A stretch of DNA of 64,000 nucleotides from positions 34,478 to 98,477 of the forward strand of contig JAJCZV010000030.1 in NCBI GenBank assembly GCA_029262175.1. The letters run 5' to 3'. Shown here piece after piece: positions 8,328 to 17,194 of the stretch (within the stretch, counting starts at the first letter, position 1; each line of letters begins with the position of its first letter). The notes under the pieces are model-generated. The model was not told the origin of the DNA and searched no databases. It saw only the letters and a list, made by a program, of their open reading frames with translations. A program made the position numbers and the translations under genes. Origin of the DNA: Gemmatimonadota bacterium (GTDB taxonomy: Bacteria; Gemmatimonadota; Gemmatimonadetes; Palauibacterales; Palauibacteraceae).

Positions 8328-8344
8328 GCCTTCCGGGGGAAGGC
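8328..8344. other. Short perfect hairpin between divergent lipoprotein and typA genes
   Basis: GCCTTCC-GGG-GGAAGGC is a perfect seven-pair hairpin about 58 bases upstream of the lipoprotein start, in its probable 5' leader. No T-run follows. Its role is unknown. Confidence 0.3.
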
Positions 8345-8452
8345 GCCGCAAATCCGAATCGCACCAGCGGTTTCGCTTACCACCGCGCGCGACGTAGGAT
8401 GCACATCCAGCCGAAGCCAGAGCCGTAGAAGAATGTCGAAACCGAGGCCCGT

Positions 8453-10309
8453 TTGACACCCCAGCTCCGCAACATCGCGATCATCGCGCACGTAGATCAC
8501 GGAAAGACCACTCTGGTCGACCACATGCTCCGCCAAGCCGGCGCGTTCGACGCGCACGAGGCGATGACGGAGCGCGTCATGGACTCGAACCCGCTCGAGC
8601 GCGAGCGCGGCATCACGATCTTGTCCAAGAACACGGCGGTGAACTGGGCCGGCACCAAGATCAACATCGTCGACACACCCGGACACGCCGATTTCGGAGG
8701 TGAAGTCGAACGCATCCTACGCATGGTCGATGGCGTTTTGATCCTCGTGGACGCCGCCGAAGGTCCCATGCCCCAGACTCGGTTCGTGACGCGAAAGGCG
8801 CTCGGGCTGGGACTCGTTCCGGTCGTCGTCATCAACAAAGTGGATCGCCCGGATGAAAGAGCCGAGGCCGTCCACGATGAGGTGTTGGAGCTTTTCCTCG
8901 AACTCGACGCGAACGAGACCCAGCTGGATGCCCCGTTTCTATACGCGAGCGGGCGCGAAGGTTGGGCGGCGCGCGAGTATGGCGAGGCGGCGAGCGATCT
9001 GGCCGCGCTATTCGAAACCGTGCTGTCGGCCGTCCCGGCGCCTGTCGGCGATCCCGATCTACCGTTTCAGATGTTGGCTTCCACACTCGATCACTCTCGC
9101 TATGTAGGTCGGATCGCCATCGGTCGAATCGAGCGCGGCCGGGTCGCGGAGGGCGACAAGGTCGCGCTCCTTCCGCTCGGTGAACCGGGCGAGGTGTCGG
9201 CCGACGACGCGATCCCGGCAAAGGTGGTCAAGCTCTATGGGTTCGATGGCCTCAAGCGCGCGGAGATCGAGTCGGCCTCGGCCGGCGACATCATCGCGCT
9301 CGCGGGACTGGAAGGCGTGGAGATCGGTCAGACCATCACGGATCCGGACCAGCGAGACCGGCTGCAGGGCATCGCGGTCGAGCGCCCTACGCTCGCGGTC
9401 GATTTTCGTGTCAACGATTCGCCCTTTGCCGGCCGCGTCGGGAAATACATCACGACCCGGCAACTTCGCGAGCGCCTGATGCGCGAACTCGAACGCAACG
9501 TCGCGCTCCGGGTCGAGGATACGGATTCACCCAATACGTTCGCGGTGTCGGGTCGAGGAGAACTCCACCTTACGATTCTGATGGAAACGATGCGACGCGA
9601 AGGCTATGAGTTTTCCGTGTCTCGCCCCCGCGTCATCATCCGCCACGCAGCGGACGGCTCCGAGATGGAGCCCTACGAGGAAGCCGTGATCGAGGTCCCG
9701 CAGGCGTTCGTCGGGGTCGTGATGGAGAAGATGGGAAGCCGCCGGGCCGAACTGCTCGAGATGCGACCGACCGATCAAGGACCGGTGCGACTGGAATTCA
9801 AGATTCCGTCGCGCGGATTGTTCGGATATCGATCCGAGTTTCTGACTGACACGCGCGGCGAAGGGCAACTGCACCACCGATTCTTGGAATACGGGCCCAA
9901 GGCCGGGCGTCTTCAAAGTCGACAGAAGGGCGTGCTCGTAGCCGATCGTCCGGGCACGTCGGTCGCCTTCGCGCTCTTCAATCTACAAGAGCGCGCCGAG
10001 ATGATCGTAGGTCCGGGCGTCGAGACGTACAGCGGGATGATCGTCGGTGAACACGTTCGACCGGGAGACCTCGAGGTCAACGTGTCCAAGGGGAAGAAGC
10101 TCACCAACATGCGTGCGGCGTCCTCCGACGAGAATGTTCGGCTGGAGCCGCCCCGGGAACTCACGCTCGAGTTGGCGCTCGAGTTCATCAACGACGATGA
10201 ATTGATCGAGATCACGCCCGATGCGATCCGTCTTCGGAAACGACTCCTGGACCCGAACACTCGAAAGAAGGCCATGCGCGTCGCGGCCGCCGAGGCCCGC
10301 GACGACTAA
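8453..10309 (+). CDS. typA: Ribosome-associated GTPase TypA/BipA
   Basis: Translational GTPase of the TypA/BipA family (618 residues, normal length), cytosolic and ribosome-binding, involved in stress and cold adaptation and 50S assembly. Visible motifs are the G1 loop AHVDHGKTT near residue 15, RGITI in switch I, DTPGHADF (G3), NKVDRPDER (G4), then the EF-Tu-like domain 2, the EF-G-like domains and the TypA-specific C-terminus (PRELTLELALEFINDDELIEITP). The start is TTG with GAGG upstream; the protein begins TPQLRNIAIIAHV as other TypA proteins do. It is a single gene, convergent with the next. Confidence 0.97.
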   Translation: MTPQLRNIAIIAHVDHGKTTLVDHMLRQAGAFDAHEAMTERVMDSNPLERERGITILSKNTAVNWAGTKINIVDTPGHADFGGEVERILRMVDGVLILVDAAEGPMPQTRFVTRKALGLGLVPVVVINKVDRPDERAEAVHDEVLELFLELDANETQLDAPFLYASGREGWAAREYGEAASDLAALFETVLSAVPAPVGDPDLPFQMLASTLDHSRYVGRIAIGRIERGRVAEGDKVALLPLGEPGEVSADDAIPAKVVKLYGFDGLKRAEIESASAGDIIALAGLEGVEIGQTITDPDQRDRLQGIAVERPTLAVDFRVNDSPFAGRVGKYITTRQLRERLMRELERNVALRVEDTDSPNTFAVSGRGELHLTILMETMRREGYEFSVSRPRVIIRHAADGSEMEPYEEAVIEVPQAFVGVVMEKMGSRRAELLEMRPTDQGPVRLEFKIPSRGLFGYRSEFLTDTRGEGQLHHRFLEYGPKAGRLQSRQKGVLVADRPGTSVAFALFNLQERAEMIVGPGVETYSGMIVGEHVRPGDLEVNVSKGKKLTNMRAASSDENVRLEPPRELTLELALEFINDDELIEITPDAIRLRKRLLDPNTRKKAMRVAAAEARDD

Positions 10310-10318
10310 CCTAGGGCG

Positions 10319-11626
10319 TCAACCCGTCGCGCCCTCGAGTTGTTGCGCGTCCCAGTCGATCCGCATCACGAGCACGTGTTGAACGTCGAGGTCGTCGCGC
10401 CAGATTCCGTAGATGCGGTTGCCCTCGATACGTAGCGGCTGATATCGCTTCGGCATCTCCAGCTCTCCCAAGAAGCGTCCGTCCGGGCCAAACACATCCC
10501 AGATCGGCGACCCGAAACCGAGGGTCGGATTGAAGTTCTCGAGCTCTTCGGGTGGAAGTTCGCTCGGAAGCTGAAGGTGCTGTACCAAGAGGGAGCCCTC
10601 CGGCCCCCCCCGCACGAGCGCATAGGCCGGGTAGGTCTCGGCGAATCCGATGGCATTGGTCAAGACTTCGAGCTGTGGCCCTCCGAGCCCGAACTCCTGC
10701 CACGTCCGAACCATCGCCTCTTTCATGAGATCCTGATCGGCTTGCGATACCGGCTGCGGCTCAAACGACTTCTCGATCACTCGGACCAGCTTTTGTCCCT
10801 CGAAGACCTGAAGGCGGTAGGTATCGTTGTAGCCGTACACCAAGGGACCCGTCGTGGCGAGCGCCCAAATCGGCTCCGGGGCGAAGAACGTGAAATCGGG
10901 CACGCCATCGCGCAGCAAGAACGTCCGTCCCGAAGGGAACGAGGCGAGCGTGTCGATCACGCCACCATCGGAGCCTCGTTCGAGGATGAGGTCCGATGAA
11001 TCGGCCGCCGGTTGCCCGGGCAGACCGAGCGGACGGATCTGACTGACCAGACGCCCATCGGGCGTGTCGAGCCAGGCCAAAGGAATCCCGCTCGCGAAGT
11101 CTAACTTGGAACTACCGACCGGCTCCACATCGGGGGTGAACTTGTTGATCCTTTGGTTGGTCGCGTCCGGGACGTAGATGCTGTCACCGGGACCCACCAA
11201 CACGGGGCCCGCGCCGAGACCAAACTCTCCCGGCCCCGAACCCGCACCACCGATCGTCCGCAGGTACTCGCCGGCGGCCGAGAAATGCCGGAGATGTTGA
11301 GCCTGAACGTCGAGCACCAACAGGCTGCCGTCGCTCAACTCGGCAATGCCGCCGATCTGTCCGAATTGGTAATCCGGGTCACCGGCCGTCGTGCCGATCC
11401 GCATCTCTTCGCTGATCACCCATCGGTCGGCGTCGGTCCACGTGCCGGACTCCGGGTTCGACACGATCGAGACCCCTGCGGAGTCCCGAATCGTTCCGGC
11501 CCATTCTCCGCCCTCCTCGCCGCCCCCCGGGGTACACGCGACAACAACCATCAAACAGAAACCCGCCGCAATTGCGACCGGCCCACGGCCAATGACATCG
11601 GTATAGGAACTGAGACGTGCTCTCAT
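10319..11626 (-). CDS. Secreted six-bladed beta-propeller lipoprotein (NHL/6-bladed type)
   Basis: A 435-residue lipoprotein. The signal sequence ends at VVVAC (Cys31). Repeated propeller blades follow, with motifs such as GGIAELSDGSLLVLD, FSAAGEYLRTIG-GAGSGPGEF, VGPGDSIYVPDATNQRINKFTPD and FGPDGRFLGELEMP. This domain family is common as single-copy secreted proteins in Gemmatimonadota-like genomes; ligand and role are unknown. It has its own promoter region (11627-11849), shared divergently with the hemolysin III gene. Confidence 0.8.
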   Translation of the reverse strand: MRARLSSYTDVIGRGPVAIAAGFCLMVVVACTPGGGEEGGEWAGTIRDSAGVSIVSNPESGTWTDADRWVISEEMRIGTTAGDPDYQFGQIGGIAELSDGSLLVLDVQAQHLRHFSAAGEYLRTIGGAGSGPGEFGLGAGPVLVGPGDSIYVPDATNQRINKFTPDVEPVGSSKLDFASGIPLAWLDTPDGRLVSQIRPLGLPGQPAADSSDLILERGSDGGVIDTLASFPSGRTFLLRDGVPDFTFFAPEPIWALATTGPLVYGYNDTYRLQVFEGQKLVRVIEKSFEPQPVSQADQDLMKEAMVRTWQEFGLGGPQLEVLTNAIGFAETYPAYALVRGGPEGSLLVQHLQLPSELPPEELENFNPTLGFGSPIWDVFGPDGRFLGELEMPKRYQPLRIEGNRIYGIWRDDLDVQHVLVMRIDWDAQQLEGATG

Positions 11627-11849
11627 CGTGTTTGATCCCTGGAAGTTGACGGAACCCCGGGCGCAACGCCGGAACTGCTTTGAAGTACCCGCGGACCTTC
11701 TTCTTATTTATATGGTACGAGGCTTCGGTGTATGAAGCGTCCATGCGGGGACTTACGGGACCAGCCGCGCCAAGGCGAGCCCAGCGGGATATCTTGGCCG
11801 CCGGCCGCGGGACTGGCCCGCTTTCTGCCGATACGAAGGAAAAATTCAT

Positions 11850-12584
11850 ATGAGAGGTTCTGGGAAGACCGGGGTGGAGGGCAGGGTGGATCTGCACAGA
11901 AAAATTGCGGCCGCTGGCGGCTGGGGAAACCGGACGTTTACGGCGATTCCCGAGACGGTGACGCGCCGCGAAGAGTTTTGGAACAGTGTCACCGGCGGCC
12001 TGGGACTACTGGGAAGCCTCGTCGCCTTGGCGCTTCTCATCGACACGCCGTCTCCGAACCTCGCCGTACAACTCAGCGCGGTCATCTACGGTTTGACCCT
12101 CGTCGCCTCTTATGGCGCCACCACGATCTACCATTCCGCCCGCTGTCACGTGCGAAAGGCCCGCTGGCGGATCCTGGATCACTGCGCCGTGTTCGTCCTC
12201 ATCGCCGGCTCGTACACACCGCTTGCCGTGGCAGGTCTCGGCGGTCGATTCGGCGGGCTCGTGCTCGCCGCCGTTTGGATCCTCGCCGCGCTGGGCATCG
12301 CCTTCAAGCTTCGGTTTCGGTTTCGATATCCGGGCACGTCGGTCGCGATCTATCTCGTGATGGGCTGGCTGGGCGTGTTCATGATCGGCGAGGTTCTGGC
12401 CGCCGTCGGCCCCGAAGCAGTCGTCTTGATGGCGATGGCCGGTCTGTGTTACACGGTGGGCACCGTCTTCTTTGGCGCCAAGCGCCTTCCGTACCACCAC
12501 GCCGTGTGGCACCTGCTGGTGATTGGCGGGAGCGTGTTCCACTACATGGCGATCGTCGACCACGTCCTCGTCGCCGCCATCTGA
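11850..12584 (+). CDS. Hemolysin III / PAQR family integral membrane protein
   Basis: A 244-residue, seven-helix membrane protein of the HlyIII/YqfA (PAQR) family. Diagnostic motifs are TTIYHSA after helix 2, LDHCAVFVLIAGSYTP in helix 3, and the zinc-site histidines in the last helices (PYHHAVWHLLVIGGSVFHY). Bacterial members are proposed zinc-dependent hydrolases or lipid/fluidity sensors; haemolysis is not shown. It is about 30 residues longer at the N-terminus than typical. AAGGA lies nine bases before the ATG. No partner gene is adjacent. Confidence 0.93.
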   Translation: MRGSGKTGVEGRVDLHRKIAAAGGWGNRTFTAIPETVTRREEFWNSVTGGLGLLGSLVALALLIDTPSPNLAVQLSAVIYGLTLVASYGATTIYHSARCHVRKARWRILDHCAVFVLIAGSYTPLAVAGLGGRFGGLVLAAVWILAALGIAFKLRFRFRYPGTSVAIYLVMGWLGVFMIGEVLAAVGPEAVVLMAMAGLCYTVGTVFFGAKRLPYHHAVWHLLVIGGSVFHYMAIVDHVLVAAI

Positions 12585-12590
12585 GTCTCG

Positions 12591-12606
12591 GCGACCCTAG
12601 GGTCGC
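12591..12606. terminator. Perfect 16-base palindrome after hemolysin III gene, possible terminator hairpin
   Basis: GCGACCCTAGGGTCGC lies six bases after the stop codon. It can fold into a six-pair stem with a CTAG loop but has no T-run, so it may instead be a protein-binding dyad in front of the amidohydrolase gene. Confidence 0.35.
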
Positions 12607-12669
12607 TTCCCGACAACCGTTGGCGCAGGTTACGCCCGTGTTCTCATGTCTCATGAACAGGGGCCTCAT

Positions 12670-14040
12670 GTGCAAACCTCCCGTGTATTGAACCGGCCCG
12701 GCGCGCTCGCATCCGCACTCGTCGCTGTGGCGCTGGCGGGTCTTGCCCTTCCCGTTTCCGCGTTCGCGATGCAGCAGTCCGCCCTCCTCATCGAAGACGT
12801 TACGCTCATCGATGGGCGCGGAGGACCCGCGATCGAAGGTGCGTGGGTCTCCATCGAAGACGATCGGATCGTTCGCATTTCGCGTGGCCCGATCGAGGCG
12901 GCTGATGGCGCCCAGCGCATCGACGGCAGCGGCCGGTTTCTGATCCCGGGACTGATGGACATACACATCCATCTCTCCGGCGGCTTCGGGCAGGGCTCGC
13001 CAAATCAGAATGCGGGCCGCCGGGCGCTGCACGGCTTCTTGTACAGCGGCATCACTTCGGTGTACGACGCCGGCAACAACCCCGATTTCATCTTCTCTTT
13101 CAGAGACCGTGAACGAAGCGGCGCGATCGCGAGCCCGCGGGTTTTCGCATCCGGAGGGGTCGTCACGGCTCCCGGCGGACATGGTGCGGGGCTAGGCGGA
13201 ACGTTGATCGATTCTTGGCCCGAAGCGATTCCGCTACTCGATGCGCACCTCGCGCGGGAGCCCGATCTGGTCAAGTTCACGTTCGACGAACACGGCTGGG
13301 GTACGCGTCCGCTGATTCCCTTGTTGGACCCGGAGGTGATGGCTCGGGCCGTCGCCTACATCAACGAACGCGGGACACGAACCACCGCGCACATCTCGCA
13401 CGAATACCGGGCGCGTCAGGCGATCGCGGCCGGGCTCAATACGCTCGCGCACCCGATCATCCAGGGCCCCGTGAGCGATGAGTTCGTAGGGCTCATGTCC
13501 AGCACCCGGACGCCGATGGCGTCGACGCTGACGATCGGCGAGGGCTACTCGCGTCTGGTCGAGCACCCGGAATTCCTGGATCAGCCGCTGTACCGCGACG
13601 TCTACTCGCGCGAGCGCATCGCGGAACTCAAGGGTCCCATCCGCGACGGGTACGCGGCTCGCGCCTGGACGACCTGGATGAAAGTCATGACGCCCGTCGC
13701 GCAGGAGAATCTACGCCAGATCCACGCCGCCGGCGGCGTGATCGCGCTGGGTTCGGATCAGTCCTCCGGGCCGCAGACCCACCGCGAGTTGGAGCTTATG
13801 GTGGCGGGCGGCATCTCCGAGGTCGATGCGATCCGGATCGGGACGCTCAACGCGGCGGGGTTCTTGGGACTCGAGAACGAGCTCGGCTCGATCGAAGAGG
13901 GAAAGCTGGCGGACCTGGTCCTATTGGGAGCCGATCCCCTGGCCGACATTTCCAATACGCAGAGAATCGAGGTCGTGATCAAGGCGGGCAGGATCATCGA
14001 CCGGGCTGCCCTGGAGGTACCTGCCAATCTGACCCCGTAA
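12670..14040 (+). CDS. Secreted metal-dependent amidohydrolase (imidazolonepropionase-like)
   Basis: TIM-barrel amidohydrolase with a signal peptide (about residues 1-33, ending VSAFA). Metal-binding landmarks are MDIHIHL (first His-x-His), TTAHISHE and NTLAHP (third and fourth His) and GSDQS (catalytic Asp); EGKLADLVLL follows, as is usual in the C-terminal beta domain. The substrate is unknown; relatives cleave dipeptides, lactones or organophosphates. An in-frame ATG exists at 12646 without a ribosome site. The GTG at 12670 has AGGGG six bases upstream and puts the signal peptide at the N-terminus, so it is preferred. Confidence 0.85.
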   Translation: MQTSRVLNRPGALASALVAVALAGLALPVSAFAMQQSALLIEDVTLIDGRGGPAIEGAWVSIEDDRIVRISRGPIEAADGAQRIDGSGRFLIPGLMDIHIHLSGGFGQGSPNQNAGRRALHGFLYSGITSVYDAGNNPDFIFSFRDRERSGAIASPRVFASGGVVTAPGGHGAGLGGTLIDSWPEAIPLLDAHLAREPDLVKFTFDEHGWGTRPLIPLLDPEVMARAVAYINERGTRTTAHISHEYRARQAIAAGLNTLAHPIIQGPVSDEFVGLMSSTRTPMASTLTIGEGYSRLVEHPEFLDQPLYRDVYSRERIAELKGPIRDGYAARAWTTWMKVMTPVAQENLRQIHAAGGVIALGSDQSSGPQTHRELELMVAGGISEVDAIRIGTLNAAGFLGLENELGSIEEGKLADLVLLGADPLADISNTQRIEVVIKAGRIIDRAALEVPANLTP

Positions 14041-14285
14041 CGCCAGACAGACCCCGAAGCGCCCGGCGGACCCGCCTCGTTGGCAGCTTCGTTTGTTCCG
14101 GGCGAGGAGGCGGCAAACCCCGGTGAAACCCTTTGAGCCCTAGCGCGTACTAGGTCTCCCACCCACGCACCGGCCCGCGCGTTTCGGGGCACGGAGATTG
14201 CGAGTTGGGGCGGGTTCGCAATTCGGCACATTGGCCGATGATGCATATAAATGGAGCGCCAAGGGGGCGCTGTACTGGAGGTAGT
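14041..14285. other. Non-coding stretch after the amidohydrolase
   Basis: The first 200 bases hold nothing I can name. From about 14240 a TATAAA box-like element (14246-14251) and a hairpin AGCGCC-AAGGG-GGCGCT (14255-14271) precede the ribosome site of the short frame at 14286. A weak -35-like TCGGCA lies 17 bases before the TATAAA. These look like the promoter and leader of the short transcription unit described next. Confidence 0.4.
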
Positions 14286-14348
14286 GTGATCAAGCGACGG
14301 TGGTTTCAGAAAAGCCGGCAGCGAATGATCCTCAGTCGGATCGTCTAG
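14286..14348 (+). CDS. Candidate 20-residue basic microprotein
   Basis: GTG start at 14286, stop TAG at 14346-14348, with GGAGG at 14277-14281 only four bases before the start. The product is 20 residues (begins MIKRRWFQKS) with seven Lys/Arg, two Gln and a hydrophobic end. No known family is recognised; it is not the ribosomal bTHX sequence as I know it. It could be a translated small protein, a leader peptide, or chance coding within a small RNA. The ribosome site and the terminator 24 bases downstream are the reasons to list it. Confidence 0.4.
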   Translation: MIKRRWFQKSRQRMILSRIV

Positions 14349-14371
14349 CGCTTGTTTTTATAGCTGGACCT

Positions 14372-14404
14372 GGCCCGCGCGGTACCCGCGCGGGCCTTTT
14401 TTTT
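14372..14404 (+). terminator. Strong intrinsic (Rho-independent) terminator
   Basis: A perfect 11-pair stem GGCCCGCGCGG (14372-14382) / CCGCGCGGGCC (14386-14396) with a three-base loop TAC is followed immediately by eight T. It is the clearest terminator in the window. It closes the short transcription unit that begins near 14252. Confidence 0.88.
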
Positions 14405-14415
14405 GTGTGCCCGCC

Positions 14416-15297
14416 TCACGGCTCCTGCACCCAGGCGTCTACCGCGATTTCCCACGACACGCCTTCACCAGCGATCCGGAGATAATAGGTCCCGCCACCT
14501 TCCAGTCCGAGATAGGACCCGGTCCCGACCCCTTCCTGCTTGATGCGCGCCGTCGGCTCCTCGGCTCCGTGCTCGAAAACCACGATCTCCAGATCCCGCG
14601 CGGCCCCGGTGACCGCTTGCCAGGTGATGCGCCATTCGCCCGACGGGACCGTGAAACTGTCGGTCTCTTCGATATCCTTCCCAGACCAGCCGACGACCCG
14701 CCGCCAGCTGAACACCGTCGGCTCGACGCTTCGAGGAGCCGCGGAAGAGGCGTCCTGCGTTTTGCCTGTCGCGGTCGGCTCGGACGCCCGCTCACCCGGT
14801 CGGGGAAAGCGATTCGGCGAGAGGGCATCCACATCGGGGCCCTCGAGCGGTCGAGGCGACGCACCGTAGCTCCAGTATCGATCCGCCCAGCGGCCGTCGA
14901 GAATCCGGATCGCGGTGGCCACGCCGGCCCATGCGCTGGAGCCCCTCTCCTCCCATGGATCGTCCGCGCTCAAATCGGCCAGGACGATCGCGTTGGCACC
15001 GACCCGAGCGGCCTCCCGCTGCAACGTCTCGATCATCTTGTTGTCGAGGTGCCCCTCGACGGTCGGCACCCTGAGGTGCGCCAGGGGGATAAACGAGCGC
15101 TGCACCCCCTCGACCGAGGGCACGACCGCGATGGATTCCCAGATCGTGGCCGGGAAGCTGGGTCCGAGGCTCTCCAGACGTACGCCGTTGCTCGTGGACG
15201 CACACCCGGCGAACACGACCAGCGCCACACAGGAGGCCAAGACGGCCGTAGGGATCGGAGCGTGGGCGCTCCGTGAGGGAAGACGGATCTTTGACAT
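14416..15297 (-). CDS. Hypothetical lipoprotein
   Basis: No named family is recognised. It has a signal peptide with lipobox VFAGC (Cys about 32). An N-terminal domain of about 110 residues has a surface-antigen-like pattern (VEGHLDNKMIETLQREAARVGANAIVLADL) resembling short heavy-metal-binding or YbjQ-like folds. A proline-rich linker follows, then a C-terminal beta domain of about 100 residues with SFTVPSGEWRITW and GGTYYLRIAGE, which looks like a pre-peptidase or lipid-exposed sandwich. Two Met codons start the frame; the second (15297) is used here. It lies just downstream, in map terms, of the terminator at 14372 and is convergent with that unit. Confidence 0.6.
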   Translation of the reverse strand: MSKIRLPSRSAHAPIPTAVLASCVALVVFAGCASTSNGVRLESLGPSFPATIWESIAVVPSVEGVQRSFIPLAHLRVPTVEGHLDNKMIETLQREAARVGANAIVLADLSADDPWEERGSSAWAGVATAIRILDGRWADRYWSYGASPRPLEGPDVDALSPNRFPRPGERASEPTATGKTQDASSAAPRSVEPTVFSWRRVVGWSGKDIEETDSFTVPSGEWRITWQAVTGAARDLEIVVFEHGAEEPTARIKQEGVGTGSYLGLEGGGTYYLRIAGEGVSWEIAVDAWVQEP

Positions 15298-15331
15298 CAT
15301 CTTCTGAACCTAAGTGTACGCGCGCTCGGCG

Positions 15332-17194
15332 TCAGCCTTGGCCGCGCCGGGATCTGCTCCAATGTCCCAGGAACGTCAGGCTCGCGACGGCGAGGCCCGC
15401 CGACCGGACGACGAAACCTGGATACAGTAGAAGCATGGCGGCAAGTACGAACAGGGCGCGCTCGTAGGACGCGCACGCACGGATCACATAGCCTTCGATG
15501 GCAAAGGCGATCGAGGCGGCGATGGCGAGCGTGGCGGCGATCGCGAACACGAAGCTCCCGACGCTCGTGCCGTCGACAAAGATCAGGGCCGAGTAAGCCA
15601 TCATCGCGGGGATGATAAAGAACCCCGCGGAGAGTTTGACCGCCTCGTTAGCCGTCCGCATGGGGCTCGCGCCGGCGATCCCCGCTCCCGCAAAGGCGGC
15701 CAGCGCGATGGGCGGAGTCACGTTGGAGGTCTGCGACAGCCAGAAGATGATCATGTGGGCGACGACCAGAGACAGGCCCAAGCCTTGGAGGGCAGGCGCG
15801 GCCATCACGGCGATCACGATATAGGCAGCCGTGACCGGCAGACCCATCCCCAGGACCAAGGCCGCGCCCGCAATCAGGATCAACGCGAGCCAAAGCTGAC
15901 CGCCGGCGATCTGAACGACGGACTCGGTGAACTGGAGACCGACTCCGGTTTGACCGATGACGCCGACGACGATGCCGGCCGTAGCACAGGCCAGCGAAAT
16001 CGGGAGCGCCAACATCGCGCCCGCTTTGAACCCCTCCAGAATCGTGCGCCAACCGATCCGTGTCTGCTTGCGCGTCATCCCGGTGACCACCACCGCGAGG
16101 CAGCCGATGGCGCCGACCAACGGCGGCGAGTAGTTGGCCAAGAGCAAAGCGACGACGAGGCCCAAGGGAAGCAAAAAGTGCACCCCATCTCGCAGCGTCT
16201 CCCGGACCGGGGGAGGGTTGTCCATGCCTTTCAGTTCGAGACGGACCGCCATGAGGTGGACGAACAGCAAGGTGCAAACGAAGTAGATCACGGCGGGTGC
16301 GATCGACATCATCACGATCTGCTTGTAGGGCGTGCTCGTGAAGTCGGCCATGATAAACGCACCCGCTCCCATGATCGGCGGCATGATCTGCCCCCCGGTC
16401 GAAGCCGCGGCCTCGATCCCCGCCGCCTGCTCGGATCGGTAGCCGAGTTTCTTCATCATAGGGATGGTCAGAGCGCCGGTCGTGACCGTGTTGGCGATCG
16501 CCGACCCGGAGATCGAGCCCATCGCTGCGGAAGCGAGAACGCTGGCCTTGGCCGGACCTCCGCGGTATCTGCCGGCGGCGGCGAACGCCAGATCGATAAA
16601 GAAACGACCCGCCCCCGTCACCTCGAGAAACGCGCCGAAAAGCACAAAGATGAAGACCGTCCCGGCCGCGATCCCCAGCGGGGCGCCAAAGATGCCCGCC
16701 GCCGTAAACGCCTGAAAACGAACCACCCGTTCGAGTTCGAACCCGCGGTTTGCCAGCACGTCGGGTAAGAGATGGCCGAGCAGTGCGTAGAGGACGAACA
16801 CACCGCCTACGGCCACCATGACCCACCCGACCGCGCGTCGGGTCGCTTCAAAGAGGAGGACCAGAAACAGCAGCCCGACGATGAAGTCGTGCGTCGTCAA
16901 TCCGTAGAGGATGTGATCGATGGCGCGATAGTCGAACCCGACGATCACCCAGCCCGTGTAGACCGACGCGGCAGCCAACCACAGATCGAACACGCGACTC
17001 CAGACCGGCGCCGGCCCCTCTCCTTTCCAGAAAGGACGAGCCAAGAAGGTCAGCGCGAGCACCCAACTCAAATGGATCGGACGCGCATGGGTCGCCGACA
17101 AGAAACCGGATGTGCTCTGCCAGAGCTGGAACAGCGACAGCCCGACCGCAAGCGCGAACACCACGTTTCTGACCCGGTGGTTCGACTGGGTCAA
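15332..17194 (-). CDS. TRAP transporter fused permease (DctQ-DctM type, 4TM/12TM)
   Basis: A 620-residue inner-membrane permease in which the small (DctQ-like, about residues 10-150) and large (DctM-like, about 160-560) TRAP subunits are one chain, the form that works with TAXI binding proteins. It carries many transmembrane helices and the DctM landmarks GSISGSAIANTVTTGALTIP, GGQIMPPIMGAGAFIMADF and GMGLPVTAAYIV. Sodium-driven uptake of an organic acid is expected, perhaps a dicarboxylate or an amino acid such as glutamate. Its start overlaps the stop of the TAXI gene (ATGA), so binding protein and permease are made together. Confidence 0.95.
   Translation of the reverse strand: MTQSNHRVRNVVFALAVGLSLFQLWQSTSGFLSATHARPIHLSWVLALTFLARPFWKGEGPAPVWSRVFDLWLAAASVYTGWVIVGFDYRAIDHILYGLTTHDFIVGLLFLVLLFEATRRAVGWVMVAVGGVFVLYALLGHLLPDVLANRGFELERVVRFQAFTAAGIFGAPLGIAAGTVFIFVLFGAFLEVTGAGRFFIDLAFAAAGRYRGGPAKASVLASAAMGSISGSAIANTVTTGALTIPMMKKLGYRSEQAAGIEAAASTGGQIMPPIMGAGAFIMADFTSTPYKQIVMMSIAPAVIYFVCTLLFVHLMAVRLELKGMDNPPPVRETLRDGVHFLLPLGLVVALLLANYSPPLVGAIGCLAVVVTGMTRKQTRIGWRTILEGFKAGAMLALPISLACATAGIVVGVIGQTGVGLQFTESVVQIAGGQLWLALILIAGAALVLGMGLPVTAAYIVIAVMAAPALQGLGLSLVVAHMIIFWLSQTSNVTPPIALAAFAGAGIAGASPMRTANEAVKLSAGFFIIPAMMAYSALIFVDGTSVGSFVFAIAATLAIAASIAFAIEGYVIRACASYERALFVLAAMLLLYPGFVVRSAGLAVASLTFLGHWSRSRRGQG

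Larger units (their letters stand above)
14252..14404 (+). ncRNA. Candidate small RNA / leader-type transcript of about 150 bases
   Basis: The segment has the parts of an independent short transcript: an upstream TATAAA element, a six-pair 5' hairpin (14255-14271), a 20-codon frame with a good ribosome site, and a very strong intrinsic terminator (14372-14404). No larger gene follows on this strand; the next gene runs towards it from the other side. The bounds are inferred and transcription is not shown. Confidence 0.35.

Noticed and set aside
11627..11849. Possible small gene between the propeller lipoprotein and hemolysin III genes
   Set aside because: Frames here lack a ribosome site and known motifs; the AT-rich patch around 11700-11720 looks like divergent promoters.
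15755..16768. Plus-strand open frame opposite the TRAP permease
   Set aside because: Extremely polar, Asp/Arg/His-rich translation antisense to a membrane-protein gene, as expected for a complement of hydrophobic codons.
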